The notes under the pieces were generated by a model, which did no database searches, had not been told where the DNA came from, and was given only the letters and a program-made list of their open reading frames with translations. A stretch of 64,000 nt of DNA from Catellatospora tritici (GTDB lineage: Bacteria > Actinomycetota > Actinomycetes > Mycobacteriales > Micromonosporaceae), in NCBI RefSeq assembly GCF_019083965.1, contig NZ_JAHRCY010000028.1, positions 1 through 64,000 on the forward strand. Direction: 5' to 3'. Shown here piece after piece: positions 19,019 through 28,183 of this stretch. The position numbers and the translations under genes are program-made. Each line of letters opens with the position of its first letter. Positions within the stretch are counted from its first letter, which is position 1.

Positions 19019-20339
19019 ATGAGCCCAGTTGAGAGCGCGGCGCTACAAAAGGCAGAAGATCGCATTAGGGCGGCCAAGATCAATACTCGGCAAGAGCTGG
19101 ATCTTGGAGATCTTCGACTGGAATGGCTACCAAAGAGCCTGAGTAGCCTCACCGCCCTCACGACCCTGCACCTCAACACCAACCAACTGAAGGCGTTGCC
19201 CGAGTGGCTTGGCAACCTCACCGCCCTCACCACGCTGTACCTCGGCGGCAACCAGCTGACCCACCTACCCAATAGCCTCGGCAACCTCACGGCCCTCACC
19301 ACGCTTAACCTCGGCGGCAACCGGCTGACGCACGTACCCGATACTGCGCCACTCCGACGGCGAGCACTTCGGTCTGCTGCGGACCGACACCCATCGCCGA
19401 CGTATCGAGCTGACAGTGCGCGGACCGATGCCTGCTCCGTTCTTCGCCGTGCTCGACGACGGCCTCAACCTCACCCTCGACCGCTACCCTGGGCTGAAGG
19501 TCACCAGATGGGTGCCCTGCCGCGGCCACAAGTCATGCAACGAGGAGTTCAACTATGCCAAAGTAGTCGACCGGGTTCGGCGGGGTCACCTCGACATCTA
19601 CTGCAGGGAACTCGAAGGCATGGTCGACGTCGGCGGCCTGCTGACCGGTATCGTCCCGCCCGTACGCGATCTCGTCACCTTTAACGACGTACGCCGGCTT
19701 GCCACCAAGGTCGAGCAGATGCACGACGATTTGAAGCAGTACAACAGCCTCGCCCAGCGCAACCACCTGCGGATGGGCACGCTGATCCAGCAGGGCCAAA
19801 GTGCCCACTGCCCTAGCGTGTTCACCATCACCCCTACCAAAAAGTGGAGAATCGGCAAAACCATACATACGCTGCGGCTGTACTGCGAGGAACCCGGAAC
19901 CTGGCACCCGCTGCCTGGCGACACCGGCTGCTACGAGGTCACAGAACTTGCCGAATGGCTACGCACCGCCGGCCCGTATATGGCAAAGACTCTGCGCTTT
20001 CTCAGGGCCACCGTGCCCTACGCCGGGCCGATTCTCGGCATCGCTGCGCACGATCTGCAACAACGGCTCGCAGACGAACTTGACCTGTTCAAACAAGTCC
20101 TAGACGATGCTCCCACCGACCGCCTAGAGGACCCCAACCAAGTTACGGACAACTCCGGTAACGCACCCACGGGTTACGCAGAGACCGACGCCGACTACCG
20201 CGTCCTACGCGCCATGATGCTCAGACTCGACCCAGAACAGCGATGGGGCGGTCTGTCACACCTACTCACACCGGAAGGGCTTAGCCTCTACGTGTGCTCC
20301 GAACACCTCAGCGCCTACCGACAGCTACCCAACCGTTAG
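19019..20339 (+). pseudogene. Roco-type LRR protein with the GTPase centre deleted
   Basis: The 5' part (19019 to about 19335) encodes LRRs of the Roco type: ELDLGDLRLEWLPKSL and three repeats of NLTALTTLxLxxNxLTxLP. At about 19338 the frame shifts. The continuation starts ILRHSDGEHFGLLRTDTHRR and runs through TVRGPMPAPFFAVL, LDRYPGLKVTRWVPCRGH and SCNEEF to the stop at 20339; it matches the C-terminal end of bacterial LRR-Roc-COR proteins. The Roc GTPase and COR domains expected between them are absent. A 307-residue ORF from 19416 remains open and might be translated. A single internal deletion explains the structure. Confidence 0.7.
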
Positions 20340-20489
20340 TTGGGCTCTGGATCACTTCCGGCGGTGACGGCGTGTAGCGTTCATCCATATTGGATACTGC
20401 TGCTGTTGTGATGCTGCTCGAGTTGTCCGCATCATGTTCGCCGGGTTGTCGCCGCTAGGTTCCGTCTCGCGGATCATGAATCTGGTTCG

Positions 20490-21391
20490 TTGGACGGGTA
20501 TGGCCGTGGAGACCTGAGCAACGCCGAGTGGGCCGTGCTGGAGCCGTTGTTGCCGGTTCAGCCCGCTCGCGGCGGTCAGTGGCGCGACCACCGGCGGGCC
20601 GTCAACGCGATCTGCTGGATCAAGCGGACCGGCTCACCCATGGCGAGACCTGCCGGAACACTGCGGCCCTTGGAAGACCGCCTATCAGCGGTTTCGGCGT
20701 TGGGCTGGGGATGGGACCTGGGCGATGTTGAAGAAGCAGGTCATCGCCCTCGCCGAGGCCGACGGGGATATCGACTGGGACGCCCAGGTCGATGCGACGA
20801 TCGTCCGGGTGCACCAGCATGCGTCCGGTGCCCGTAAAGGGGGCTCGACCGTGACGAGTCGCGGGCACGGCAAGGGATCGGACGTTCCCGCGGCGGGCTG
20901 ACCACCAAAATCCACACCCTGTCCGACGGTCGCGGCCGTTCGCTGGCGACTCGGATCACGCCCGGTCAGGCCGCCGACACTCGCCAGCTGGCGCCGTTGC
21001 TGAAGCAGGTCGCGGTGCCGCGACCAGGGGGTGTGGACCGCCCGCGTAAACGCCCGGACTCGTTGACCGCAGACAAGGCGTAGTCGTCGAAAGCCAACCG
21101 CCAGCTGCTGCGTTCATGGGACATCACCACGGTCATCCCGCAGCCCAACGACCAGATCGCCAACCGGAATCGGCGCGGCCGCACCGGCAGCAGACCACCG
21201 AACTTCGACCGCGCCGCCTACCGCAAACGCAACCAGGTAGAACGCGGCTTCTACCGGCGCAAGCACTGGCGCGGCCTCGCCACCCGGTTCGGCAAGTTGG
21301 CCAGCCACTACCGGCCACCCTCGACCTCATCGAGGCCCTGGACTGGCTACGCGCCGTACCCGACTGTCAAGATCTGAGACTCAAAACCTAG
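20490..21391 (+). pseudogene. IS5-family transposase, multiply frameshifted
   Basis: The start MDGYGRGDLSNAEWAVLEPLLP is a typical IS5 N-terminus. The centre follows in other frames (MLKKQVIALAEADGD, IDWDAQVDATIVRVHQHASG), and the end (NQVERGFYRRKHWRGLATRF) in yet another. Several stops, including a TAG near 21081, interrupt it. No copy of the element in this window could supply the intact version. Confidence 0.75.
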
Positions 21392-21702
21392 CGCGTGCTA
21401 CCCAAGCCGTCCTCACCGCCGACTGGACGCCACTCCTCGCGGTAGTTGCCCGCCTCGTGATAGATCAACGAGAGTTTCCTCACCGCCAAGCCAAGACCGG
21501 CGGCGAAGGCGTTGCCTCCGGTTGCACCTTCGGGTGCGCCCAAGTATTCGACTTGGGCGTAGAGGTCGGCCACCTCACGAATCATGTCGATCATGGGAAT
21601 GGTGCTGTCCAGGAGAACCTCTTGGCCAGGAGGGGCGAGTGACAGCAGGGCAGCCGCATGATGCTCGTCCGCCTCTAGCCTCGCTTTGAGGAACGCAATC
21701 AA
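21388..21702 (-). CDS. DUF6221-family protein, 5' end probably clipped
   Basis: 104 residues: IAFLKARLEADEHHAAAL at the start and LSLIYHEAGNYREEWRP at the end, the hallmarks of DUF6221, a small actinomycete family of unknown function. The best start is a TTG at 21702 with no ribosome site. Family members usually have a few more residues before IAFL. The missing part coincides with the junction to the NADAR fragment, so the gene may be slightly truncated. Confidence 0.65.
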   Translation of the reverse strand: MIAFLKARLEADEHHAAALLSLAPPGQEVLLDSTIPMIDMIREVADLYAQVEYLGAPEGATGGNAFAAGLGLAVRKLSLIYHEAGNYREEWRPVGGEDGLGSTR

Positions 21703-21707
21703 CTGCC

Positions 21708-22043
21708 GAACTCATCCGGCGGACGGCGACCCCGTTGCGGGCCGCCGAGCTGGGCCGCGACCGGTCCCGGCCGCTGCGCCGCGACTGGGAACGGGTCAAA
21801 GACGACGTGATGCGCCGGGCCGTGACGGCCAAGTTCACCGCTCACGCCGACATCCGCGCCGTCCCGTTGGACACCGGCGACGAGGAGATCGTCGAGGACA
21901 CCGGCACTGACCACTACTGGGGACGTGGCCGGAGTGGCACCGGCAAGAACATGCTCGGACGGATCTTGATGCATACCCGCACCCAGTTACGCGCCGACCT
22001 CACCCAGAACGCCAACACCCAGGGCCGCCAACAGCGGCGATAG
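21708..22043 (+). pseudogene. NADAR-family protein, N-terminus missing
   Basis: The frame reads IRRTATPLRAAELGRDRS, then WERVKDDVMRRAVTAKF, EEIVEDTGTDHYWGRG and TGKNMLGRILM. These are the C-terminal two-thirds of NADAR proteins, which act on ADP-ribose-modified nucleotides and riboflavin precursors. The first about 60 residues are missing at the junction with DUF6221. ATG 21735 could start a 102-residue remnant. NADAR enzymes counter guanosine-specific DarT toxins, of interest beside several TIR genes, but this copy is unlikely to be active. Confidence 0.72.
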
Positions 22044-22105
22044 CACTGAGCGCAACCATCGCGAACGCGCTGTCCGCGGCATGAGCGGACGTCCAGGGGG
22101 CGGCG

Positions 22106-22528
22106 ATGGACTCGTCCTGCCGTTCAGCGATCATGAACCTCATGGAGGACCAGCAGGCGCCGCAGTCGGCCGAGGGCGAGGCGAAGGTCATCACGCTCTG
22201 CGGCTCGACCAAGTTTGAGGCTGAGTTCGCGGAGGTCAACCAGCGGCTCACGATGGAAGGTTGCGTCGTGATCAGCCTGGGAATGTTCAGCCTCCCCGAT
22301 CTGCCGGACTACGACTGGACAGTCGACAGTTCGGACCTGAAGGGACGGCTGGCCAGCGTGCACTTCCAAAAGATTCGCATGGCTGACGAGGTGTTCATCG
22401 TGGATCCGGGCGGCTACGTAGGTGAGTCAACCCGACGGGAGATTGCCTACGCGGAGTCGCTCGGCAAGCCGGTTCGGTATCTGAGTCGCGAGCGCTTGGC
22501 TCGAACGGGAGACGGCCCCCAAGAGTGA
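22106..22528 (+). CDS. Nucleoside 2-deoxyribosyltransferase-like protein
   Basis: 140 residues. KVITLCGSTKFEAEF is the nucleotide-binding start of this fold, followed by EVFIVDPGGYVGESTRREI and AESLGKPVRYL, the characteristic end. AGGGGG lies about seven bases before ATG 22106; internal ATGs at 22133 and 22142 are possible alternatives. Such proteins bind or hydrolyse nucleosides or NAD-like molecules and often accompany mobile or defence DNA. The substrate cannot be told from the sequence. Confidence 0.78.
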   Translation: MDSSCRSAIMNLMEDQQAPQSAEGEAKVITLCGSTKFEAEFAEVNQRLTMEGCVVISLGMFSLPDLPDYDWTVDSSDLKGRLASVHFQKIRMADEVFIVDPGGYVGESTRREIAYAESLGKPVRYLSRERLARTGDGPQE

Positions 22529-22599
22529 GTCCGTCCGGGCGGTCCGCTCATCGGCTACTTGCGAGGGCGTCTCATGTGCCGTGGGCCATGAATGCGGCG

Positions 22600-22903
22600 G
22601 GTGCTGTTGCATCCATGGGTCGTCAGACATCGTGGATCTTGGCGACGGTCTCGTGTCAGATCGCCTTGGCCAGTTCGGCGAACGCTGCGGCGACCCGCCG
22701 GGCGGGCGTGGTGTCGGTGGCGATCTCGTAGTGCCCGCGGCGCAGGTTCTGCATGAAGGCGTGTCCGATGATGATCACTCCTGCTGTCTTGTCGGTCCGT
22801 AGGCTCCGCATCGGTCTCAAGCGGTGTTTGAGCTGGCTGTCCGTCAGCCTTGATCGGGTTGTTCGCATACCGTTCGACGTGATGCCACGCCTGCGGGATG
22901 ACT
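22600..22903 (-). mobile_element. IS6 remnant, 3' part only
   Basis: The minus strand carries the last about 80 residues of an IS6 transposase (LKHRLRPMRSLRTDKTAGV, MQNLRRGHYEIATD, FAELAKAI) and the right end at 22600 (GGTGCTGTTGCATCC on the plus strand). It stops abruptly at 22903, where another IS6 copy begins in the opposite direction. The missing 5' part does not reappear beyond that copy. Confidence 0.85.
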
Positions 22904-23719
22904 GGGGCTGTTGCATTGAGCGTTGGCGTGTTCGTGGGCACACTCGAGCGGTGAAGTCCTCGCCCCGTCCACGTTCGTGGCTGCCTGCGAAGTCGGCGTT
23001 CGCCGGGTTCCGATTCCCGGCGGAGGTGATCGTGGTCGCCGTGCGTTGGTACCTGCGGTTCAACCTGTCCTATCGTGATGTTGAGGAACTGCTGGTCGAG
23101 CGTGGGGTCGAAGTCGAACACGTCACGGTCTACCGCTGGGTGCAGCGGTTCAACCCGCTGCTGGCCGATGCCGCACGGTTCTGCCGGCACTCGCCGGGTG
23201 ACCGCTGGTTCGTCGACGAAACGTACGTGAAGGTCGGCGGGGTGTGGCGGTACGTGTACCGGGCGGTCGACCAGCACGGGCAGGTCATCGACGTACTCGT
23301 GTCCACCCGCCGCGATGCCGCGGCGGCCCGCAGGTTCTTCCGCAGGGCGCTGTCGAGGTTCAAGACCCCGACCGAGGTGGTCACCGACGCCGCCGCGGTC
23401 TACCCGGCCGTGCTGGATGACCTCGTCCCGAAGGCGTGGCATCACGTCGACCAGTATGCGAACAACCGGATCGAGGCCGATCACAGCCAGCTCAAACACC
23501 GGTTGAGGCCGATGCGCGGGCTACGGACCGACAGCACGGCGCAAGTGGTCATCGCCGGACACGCCTTCGTGCAGAACCTGCGCCGCGGACACTTGAACTC
23601 TCGATCGACCTTCCGCCCACCCGGCGGGTCGTTGCCGCGTTCGCCGAACTCGCCCAGGCGATCTGACCCGACGCCACTACCAAGATCCACCATGTCCAGT
23701 GACCCGAGAACGCAACAGC
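22904..23719 (+). mobile_element. IS6-family element inserted into an older IS6 copy
   Basis: The left end GGGGCTGTTGCATTGAGCG starts at 22904 inside the reverse-oriented remnant. The right end GAGAACGCAACAGCA finishes at about 23719. Length (816 bp) and layout equal those of the complete copy at 12211-13029, but the transposase gene is frameshifted. Confidence 0.85.
22951..23666 (+). pseudogene. IS6 transposase with a late frameshift
   Basis: GTG 22951 starts a normal transposase with VDETYVKV, VVTDAAAVY and NNRIEADHSQLK; the position before Ile is Arg instead of Pro. Near 23592, GGACACTTGAAC replaces the GGACACTACGAAC of other copies, losing one base. The normal stop at 23664-23666 is missed and the open frame runs to 23745. 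The DDE residues are present, so partial activity cannot be excluded. Confidence 0.8.
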
Positions 23720-23722
23720 ACC

Positions 23723-23795
23723 TCTGCGGGACCGCGGCGAACTAACCAGGCGACAGCCGCCAATCCACGAGCCCCGGGTTCTGCATGGCCGGAAG
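23723..23795 (-). repeat. Inverted fragment related to the 1197-residue gene
   Basis: On the minus strand this stretch encodes ELPAMQNPGLVDWRLSPG. The forward gene downstream encodes DLPAMQNPGLVDWRLSPG at about 24697-24768. About 72 bp match nearly perfectly in inverted orientation. The adjoining bases (to about 23810) are only partly similar. It is either the scrap of a paralogous gene or an inverted duplication, bounded on one side by an IS6 right end. Confidence 0.75.
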
Positions 23796-24029
23796 TTCAA
23801 CCCCGAACTGGCCGCCGCGATCGCCGCCATCGACGCCAGGCCTGGACACCGGTGCGCCACCCCGGCGCGGCCCTCGACAATCACGGGCGATAACTCGGAC
23901 AAATTGTCCGTTATCCCTGCTTGTCATGCCATTAGTGTTACAGAGGCAATTTGTCGGTTTCACATTTCCGTCGTCAACTGTTTCCGCACTGCCGCGTCGT
24001 CGCGGCCGGACCGAGGGAGGTCACCCGAA

Positions 24030-27000
24030 ATGGCGATGCCCATTCGCGATCTTGTCCAGGACCGGTTGGCGCTCTTCGTCCACGACGCCGACACCGGCGC
24101 ACCAATCCGCAAGGTCCCCATCTATGCCGAGGTCGTCGTCGGCCCGGCTGCGGAGAAGCCGCGGCTGGGCTGTGACGCGATGCGAAAGTTTGAGCGGCGG
24201 GCGCCGGAGCAGGCGGCGGTCGTCGAGCAGGAGCTGATGGCCCGCGTCTCCCCTGCGTGGGCGAGCGGGCTTTGCGACCGCCTCATCGCGATGATCCGCG
24301 GTGAACTGAGCGACAGTGGCTTTCAGGTGGATGCTGTCGTTGACGACGCATTTCGCCAGGCGGCGCGGGACGCGGTCGATCGGGCCGTGCATGAGTTCAA
24401 GGGTCAGCACGTCAAGCCGGTCAGCGACGTTCCGACAACGCGTTACCCCCTTGGTGTGTTGGCGACCGACCACGTCGGTTTCGTCTCTTTCGATCTGGCC
24501 AGGCTGAGTCTTCGAGACGTCGTGCCACGCGAAACGCACGACCGGATGCAGGTTGAGATCCTCGCCTACCCGATGTTGTTGGAGCAGCGAGTGGTCCGGG
24601 TGCTCGATCAGCGTCGCATCGCGCCGGATGCCGTGGTGGGCAAGCTCGGGGTCCCGCTGGGCGACGCCGGCGTACTGCAGCAGTTCGCGCTTGATCTTCC
24701 GGCCATGCAGAACCCGGGGCTCGTGGATTGGCGGCTGTCGCCTGGTTCGTTCGCCGCGGTCCCGCAGACGCTCGTGGGCGCGGACGGCTGCGAATCGCTG
24801 ACTCCGGCCAACTTCGCGATCAGTCGGTTCCATCTGCGTCAGGTGGTGCGACTTCCAGTGCACGTGCCGAACACGACGTTCGCGGCGGCGCGCGTGCACG
24901 AGTTCGCGGTCTCCCTGATTCCGATCGGCCACTCCCTCGGTCGGGTGCAGTACAGCCTGCCCTTGGCGCCGGGTGAGAGCGTGCGTTTCGCGATCATCGA
25001 CTGGCGGCGCGAAGATTCCGCGGTGCGCACCGAGAGCAAGCAGGTCACCGAGGACCTGCTGCACGCCCAGTCGCACGACCGGATGCTGACCGAGACCGTC
25101 AGCGCGGCGATCGACGAGTGGCAGCGCGGCGGCTCGGTCATGGGCGGGCTTGCCGGCGGCGCCGGGGCGTCGAAGGGCGGGGTGGTCGGTGGGGGGATGT
25201 TGTCGATCGGCGGGGGTTACGCCACTTCTTCCGGCAGCCGGGACCTGGTCGGCGAGACGTCGCAGAAGATCACTGACGCCGTCCATCAGGCCAGTTCCTC
25301 TATTCGTGAGCAGCACGCCACGGTGGTTGTTCAGACCGACGAACACGAGCGACAAGACATTGAGACCCGCGCCATCGTCAACTACAACCGAGGGCACAGC
25401 CTGACCGTCCTGTATTACGAGGTGCTCCAACACTTCCGGGTCGTCACCGAACTGACCAGGCGGTATCAGGCAGTGCTGCTGCCGCGTCCTCAGTGGAACT
25501 TTGACGACGACACCTTGCTCCTCGACAAACGCTTCGCCTTGGAGGGCGCGCTCCTGGAGTCAGGACTCGCTGGGGCGTTCGACTCGCTCGTCCGGATCGA
25601 TAAGGTTCGGTCAGAGCGGAAACGGAATCCGCCGCAGACGATCACATCGGACGCTGAAGGAGACCTGACGTTCACGCGATTCCGCACCTTCTTCGAAGTC
25701 GGCGGCGAGGAGACGCCGAACGAACTCACGCTCTCCGTCCGGAAGAAGGACAAAGCCATTGTCCCACTGATGTATGGCGGATCGACCAACTACAACAAGG
25801 ATTCACAGTTCAACCACGAGAGTATCACTTTTCAGATCGAGAGCGACTCCATCGAGCCCCCGATCGCGTGGAAGGACATCGACTGTTTCATCTTCCGCAA
25901 GGGTTCGGGCTCGATCATGGTCAAGGTCATCAACATAGCCATTACCGGCATCGGTCCATCCGGCGAGCGCATCGTTCATGCTCACGTGCCGGGCGCGATC
26001 TATACGTTGGACAACGACGGAGATCAGCACATGCTGAGCGCGGCGGCACCGCCTCCGCCGCCCAAGACGGTGGCGGCACCCACCTTCGATCAGCAAGTGG
26101 CACCCGACGACTTCGCGAGCCGAGAGCGTCTCATCTCCCACCTCAAGCGCGAGTCCGACTACTACACCCGGGTCCTCGACCTCAGCACGAACCCCAACTG
26201 GTACGCGCGCACGTTCGAGACCGAGGACTTCGCTCCGGGAACACTCAAGATCGATGTGGTGGCGCCCACTCCCCTTGAGGTCCTCGGCAACAATATTGCC
26301 TTTCCGTTGCTCGACCAGAAGGACCTCGAGCCGCTCGACGATGATCCCCGCACCGAGACGCTGATATCACTGCCCACACGAGGACTCTTCGCGGAAGCGA
26401 AGCTCGGACACTGCAACGTCGCCGAGGAGATCAAGGAGACGCGGTTCTGGCGCTGGGACGAGCACCCGTTGCCATTCCTGGCATCGGACATCGCAGCCGT
26501 GCAGCCGATTCAGCCGAAGGTGGTCGAACGTGATCTCACCTCGAGCGACCTGCCTACTCCGGCAGCCACCGTGCAGGAACCAGTCGCCCTGCCCGCCCCG
26601 ACCGGGCTGGCTGCCGCACTCACCGCGCTTGCCACGCCGAACATCTTCCGCGACATGTCCGTCAGTGACGAGGTCGGCGCTCTCCTCGACGACCTCGTCA
26701 AGGGAAGTGTGTCGATGGCCCAGGCGGCCACGAAGGCGCAGGAGATTCAGTCAAAGATGGACACCGATCTGGATAGGCAGAAGCGCGACCAGGTCGTGCG
26801 GCTCGCAGAGGCGGAAGCCGGCGTCCGCCGAAGCGAAGCCGAAGCCCGTCGTGCCGAGACCGAAGCCCGTCGCGAGAAGCAGCAGCAGGTCACCCCAGCC
26901 CAAGCCGCGCACGCGATCGAGGTGGCCGAGAGTCAAGCGCGCAAAGGCAACCTGACGAAGGACGAGCTTAAGGAGGTGGCCCAGACTCAGGTCTCGAACA

Positions 27001-27623
27001 TGCGGGGATCCAAGCCAGTGACTCCAGCCGCGCCGTTGAAGTTGAAGTTCGCCTTCCGCTACTCGATCAGTCACCAAGTATTTGAAGGCGCATTCCAGGT
27101 GACGATCGACGTACCCGGAAAGCTCGAGATGGCGGACATCACGACCAGCAGGGGCGTAGCCGAAATGGACATCGGCAGGCTCCCTGTGGGCGAGTACGCC
27201 GTAACCCTCGTCGGCACACGAACACGTCCACCGGACCTGGCCCCGGCCTCGGTCACCGTTCCGGCGCTGGGAGAGATGCCTACGTTCGACGTCACGCTGA
27301 ACAAGCACCTCAACAACCCGGCAACCCAGATCAGCGGCAATGGGAAGTTGAAGGTCACGACTCAGGGACAGCTCCCGGTCCTTGAGGTCGTGGTGACGGA
27401 GAGTGCGACCGAGGCGACCAAGGAGATCGAGTTCAAAGCCCAGGATACGGCGCAGAAGGAGGTCGGTGGCGCGTTCAACGCGGCCGTTGACTTGAAGGAC
27501 GTAGTGACCATCGGCAGCACGGCGGAGGTCAAGGCAGTCACGGGCAGCGGGATCGAGCAGGGCAAGAAGTACACCATCAAGATCCCGATCACGTATCTCT
27601 CAGGCGGCCTCACGATCAACTGA
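24030..27623 (+). CDS. Large multidomain protein of unrecognised family
   Basis: I start at ATG 24030 (MAMPIRDLVQDRLALF), with GAGGGAGGT eight bases upstream, giving 1197 residues. There is no signal peptide and no clear membrane helix. N-terminal: a small beta domain (LFVHDADTGAPIRKVPIYAEV) that recalls carboxypeptidase-regulatory folds. About 185-240: the segment ending AMQNPGLVDWRLSPG. About 306-330: YSLPLAPGESVRFAIIDWRR. About 367-405: a glycine-rich stretch (GGLAGGAGASKGG). About 672-679: a PPPPPK linker. About 908-952: a charged coiled coil of EAEARRAE repeats. About 1002-1197: two beta-sandwich-like domains ending ITYLSGGLTIN. The architecture suggests a structural or secreted-apparatus protein, but I cannot assign a function. 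It is flanked on both sides by IS6 copies. Confidence 0.85.
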   Translation: MAMPIRDLVQDRLALFVHDADTGAPIRKVPIYAEVVVGPAAEKPRLGCDAMRKFERRAPEQAAVVEQELMARVSPAWASGLCDRLIAMIRGELSDSGFQVDAVVDDAFRQAARDAVDRAVHEFKGQHVKPVSDVPTTRYPLGVLATDHVGFVSFDLARLSLRDVVPRETHDRMQVEILAYPMLLEQRVVRVLDQRRIAPDAVVGKLGVPLGDAGVLQQFALDLPAMQNPGLVDWRLSPGSFAAVPQTLVGADGCESLTPANFAISRFHLRQVVRLPVHVPNTTFAAARVHEFAVSLIPIGHSLGRVQYSLPLAPGESVRFAIIDWRREDSAVRTESKQVTEDLLHAQSHDRMLTETVSAAIDEWQRGGSVMGGLAGGAGASKGGVVGGGMLSIGGGYATSSGSRDLVGETSQKITDAVHQASSSIREQHATVVVQTDEHERQDIETRAIVNYNRGHSLTVLYYEVLQHFRVVTELTRRYQAVLLPRPQWNFDDDTLLLDKRFALEGALLESGLAGAFDSLVRIDKVRSERKRNPPQTITSDAEGDLTFTRFRTFFEVGGEETPNELTLSVRKKDKAIVPLMYGGSTNYNKDSQFNHESITFQIESDSIEPPIAWKDIDCFIFRKGSGSIMVKVINIAITGIGPSGERIVHAHVPGAIYTLDNDGDQHMLSAAAPPPPPKTVAAPTFDQQVAPDDFASRERLISHLKRESDYYTRVLDLSTNPNWYARTFETEDFAPGTLKIDVVAPTPLEVLGNNIAFPLLDQKDLEPLDDDPRTETLISLPTRGLFAEAKLGHCNVAEEIKETRFWRWDEHPLPFLASDIAAVQPIQPKVVERDLTSSDLPTPAATVQEPVALPAPTGLAAALTALATPNIFRDMSVSDEVGALLDDLVKGSVSMAQAATKAQEIQSKMDTDLDRQKRDQVVRLAEAEAGVRRSEAEARRAETEARREKQQQVTPAQAAHAIEVAESQARKGNLTKDELKEVAQTQVSNMRGSKPVTPAAPLKLKFAFRYSISHQVFEGAFQVTIDVPGKLEMADITTSRGVAEMDIGRLPVGEYAVTLVGTRTRPPDLAPASVTVPALGEMPTFDVTLNKHLNNPATQISGNGKLKVTTQGQLPVLEVVVTESATEATKEIEFKAQDTAQKEVGGAFNAAVDLKDVVTIGSTAEVKAVTGSGIEQGKKYTIKIPITYLSGGLTIN

Positions 27624-27700
27624 CCCTTGTGGATCGCGGCGTTCCGCGGCGCCTGTAGCGGCCGCGAAATGCCACGATCCGCGTTCGTAGCTGCAGCTAG

Positions 27701-28183
27701 GGGGCTGTTGCGTTTAGCGTTGGCATGATCGCGGGCACACACGAGCGGTGAAGTCCTCGCCCGTTCGCGTTCGTGGCTGCCTCCGGGGTCGGCGTTCGCC
27801 GGGTTCCGGTTCCCGCCGGACGTGATCGTGGTGGCGGTGCGGTGGTACCTGCGCTACGGCCTGTCCTACCGCGATGTCGAGGAGCTGTTGGTCGAGCGCG
27901 GCGTCGAGGTCGACCATGTCACGGTCTACCGCCGGGTGCAGCGGTTCACGCTCCTGCGGGCCGAGGCGGCACGATTCTGCAGGCACTCGTCAGGTGACCG
28001 GTGGTTCGTCGACGAGACCTACGTCAAGGTCGGCGGGGTGTGGCGGTACGGGTACCGGGCCGTCGACCAGCACGGGCAGGCGATCGACGTGCTCGTGTCC
28101 GCACGCCGTGACGCCGCGGCGGCCCGCAGGTTTTCCGCCGGGCGCTGTCGAGGTTCAAGGCCCCGACCGAGGTGGTCACCGAC
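27701..28183 (+). mobile_element. IS6 copy truncated by the next IS6 copy
   Basis: The left end GGGGCTGTTGCGTTTAGCG begins at 27701. The transposase start (GTG 27748) loses one base within the first ten codons. The catalytic first Asp segment (RWFVDETYVKV) is intact, and a second deletion follows near 28130 (RRFSAG). At 28184 the next IS6 left end begins, so the second Asp, the Glu and the right end are gone. Confidence 0.85.

Noticed and set aside
24021-25433. 470-codon minus-strand frame
   Set aside because: Antisense to the 1197-residue gene; no ribosome site and shadow-like composition.
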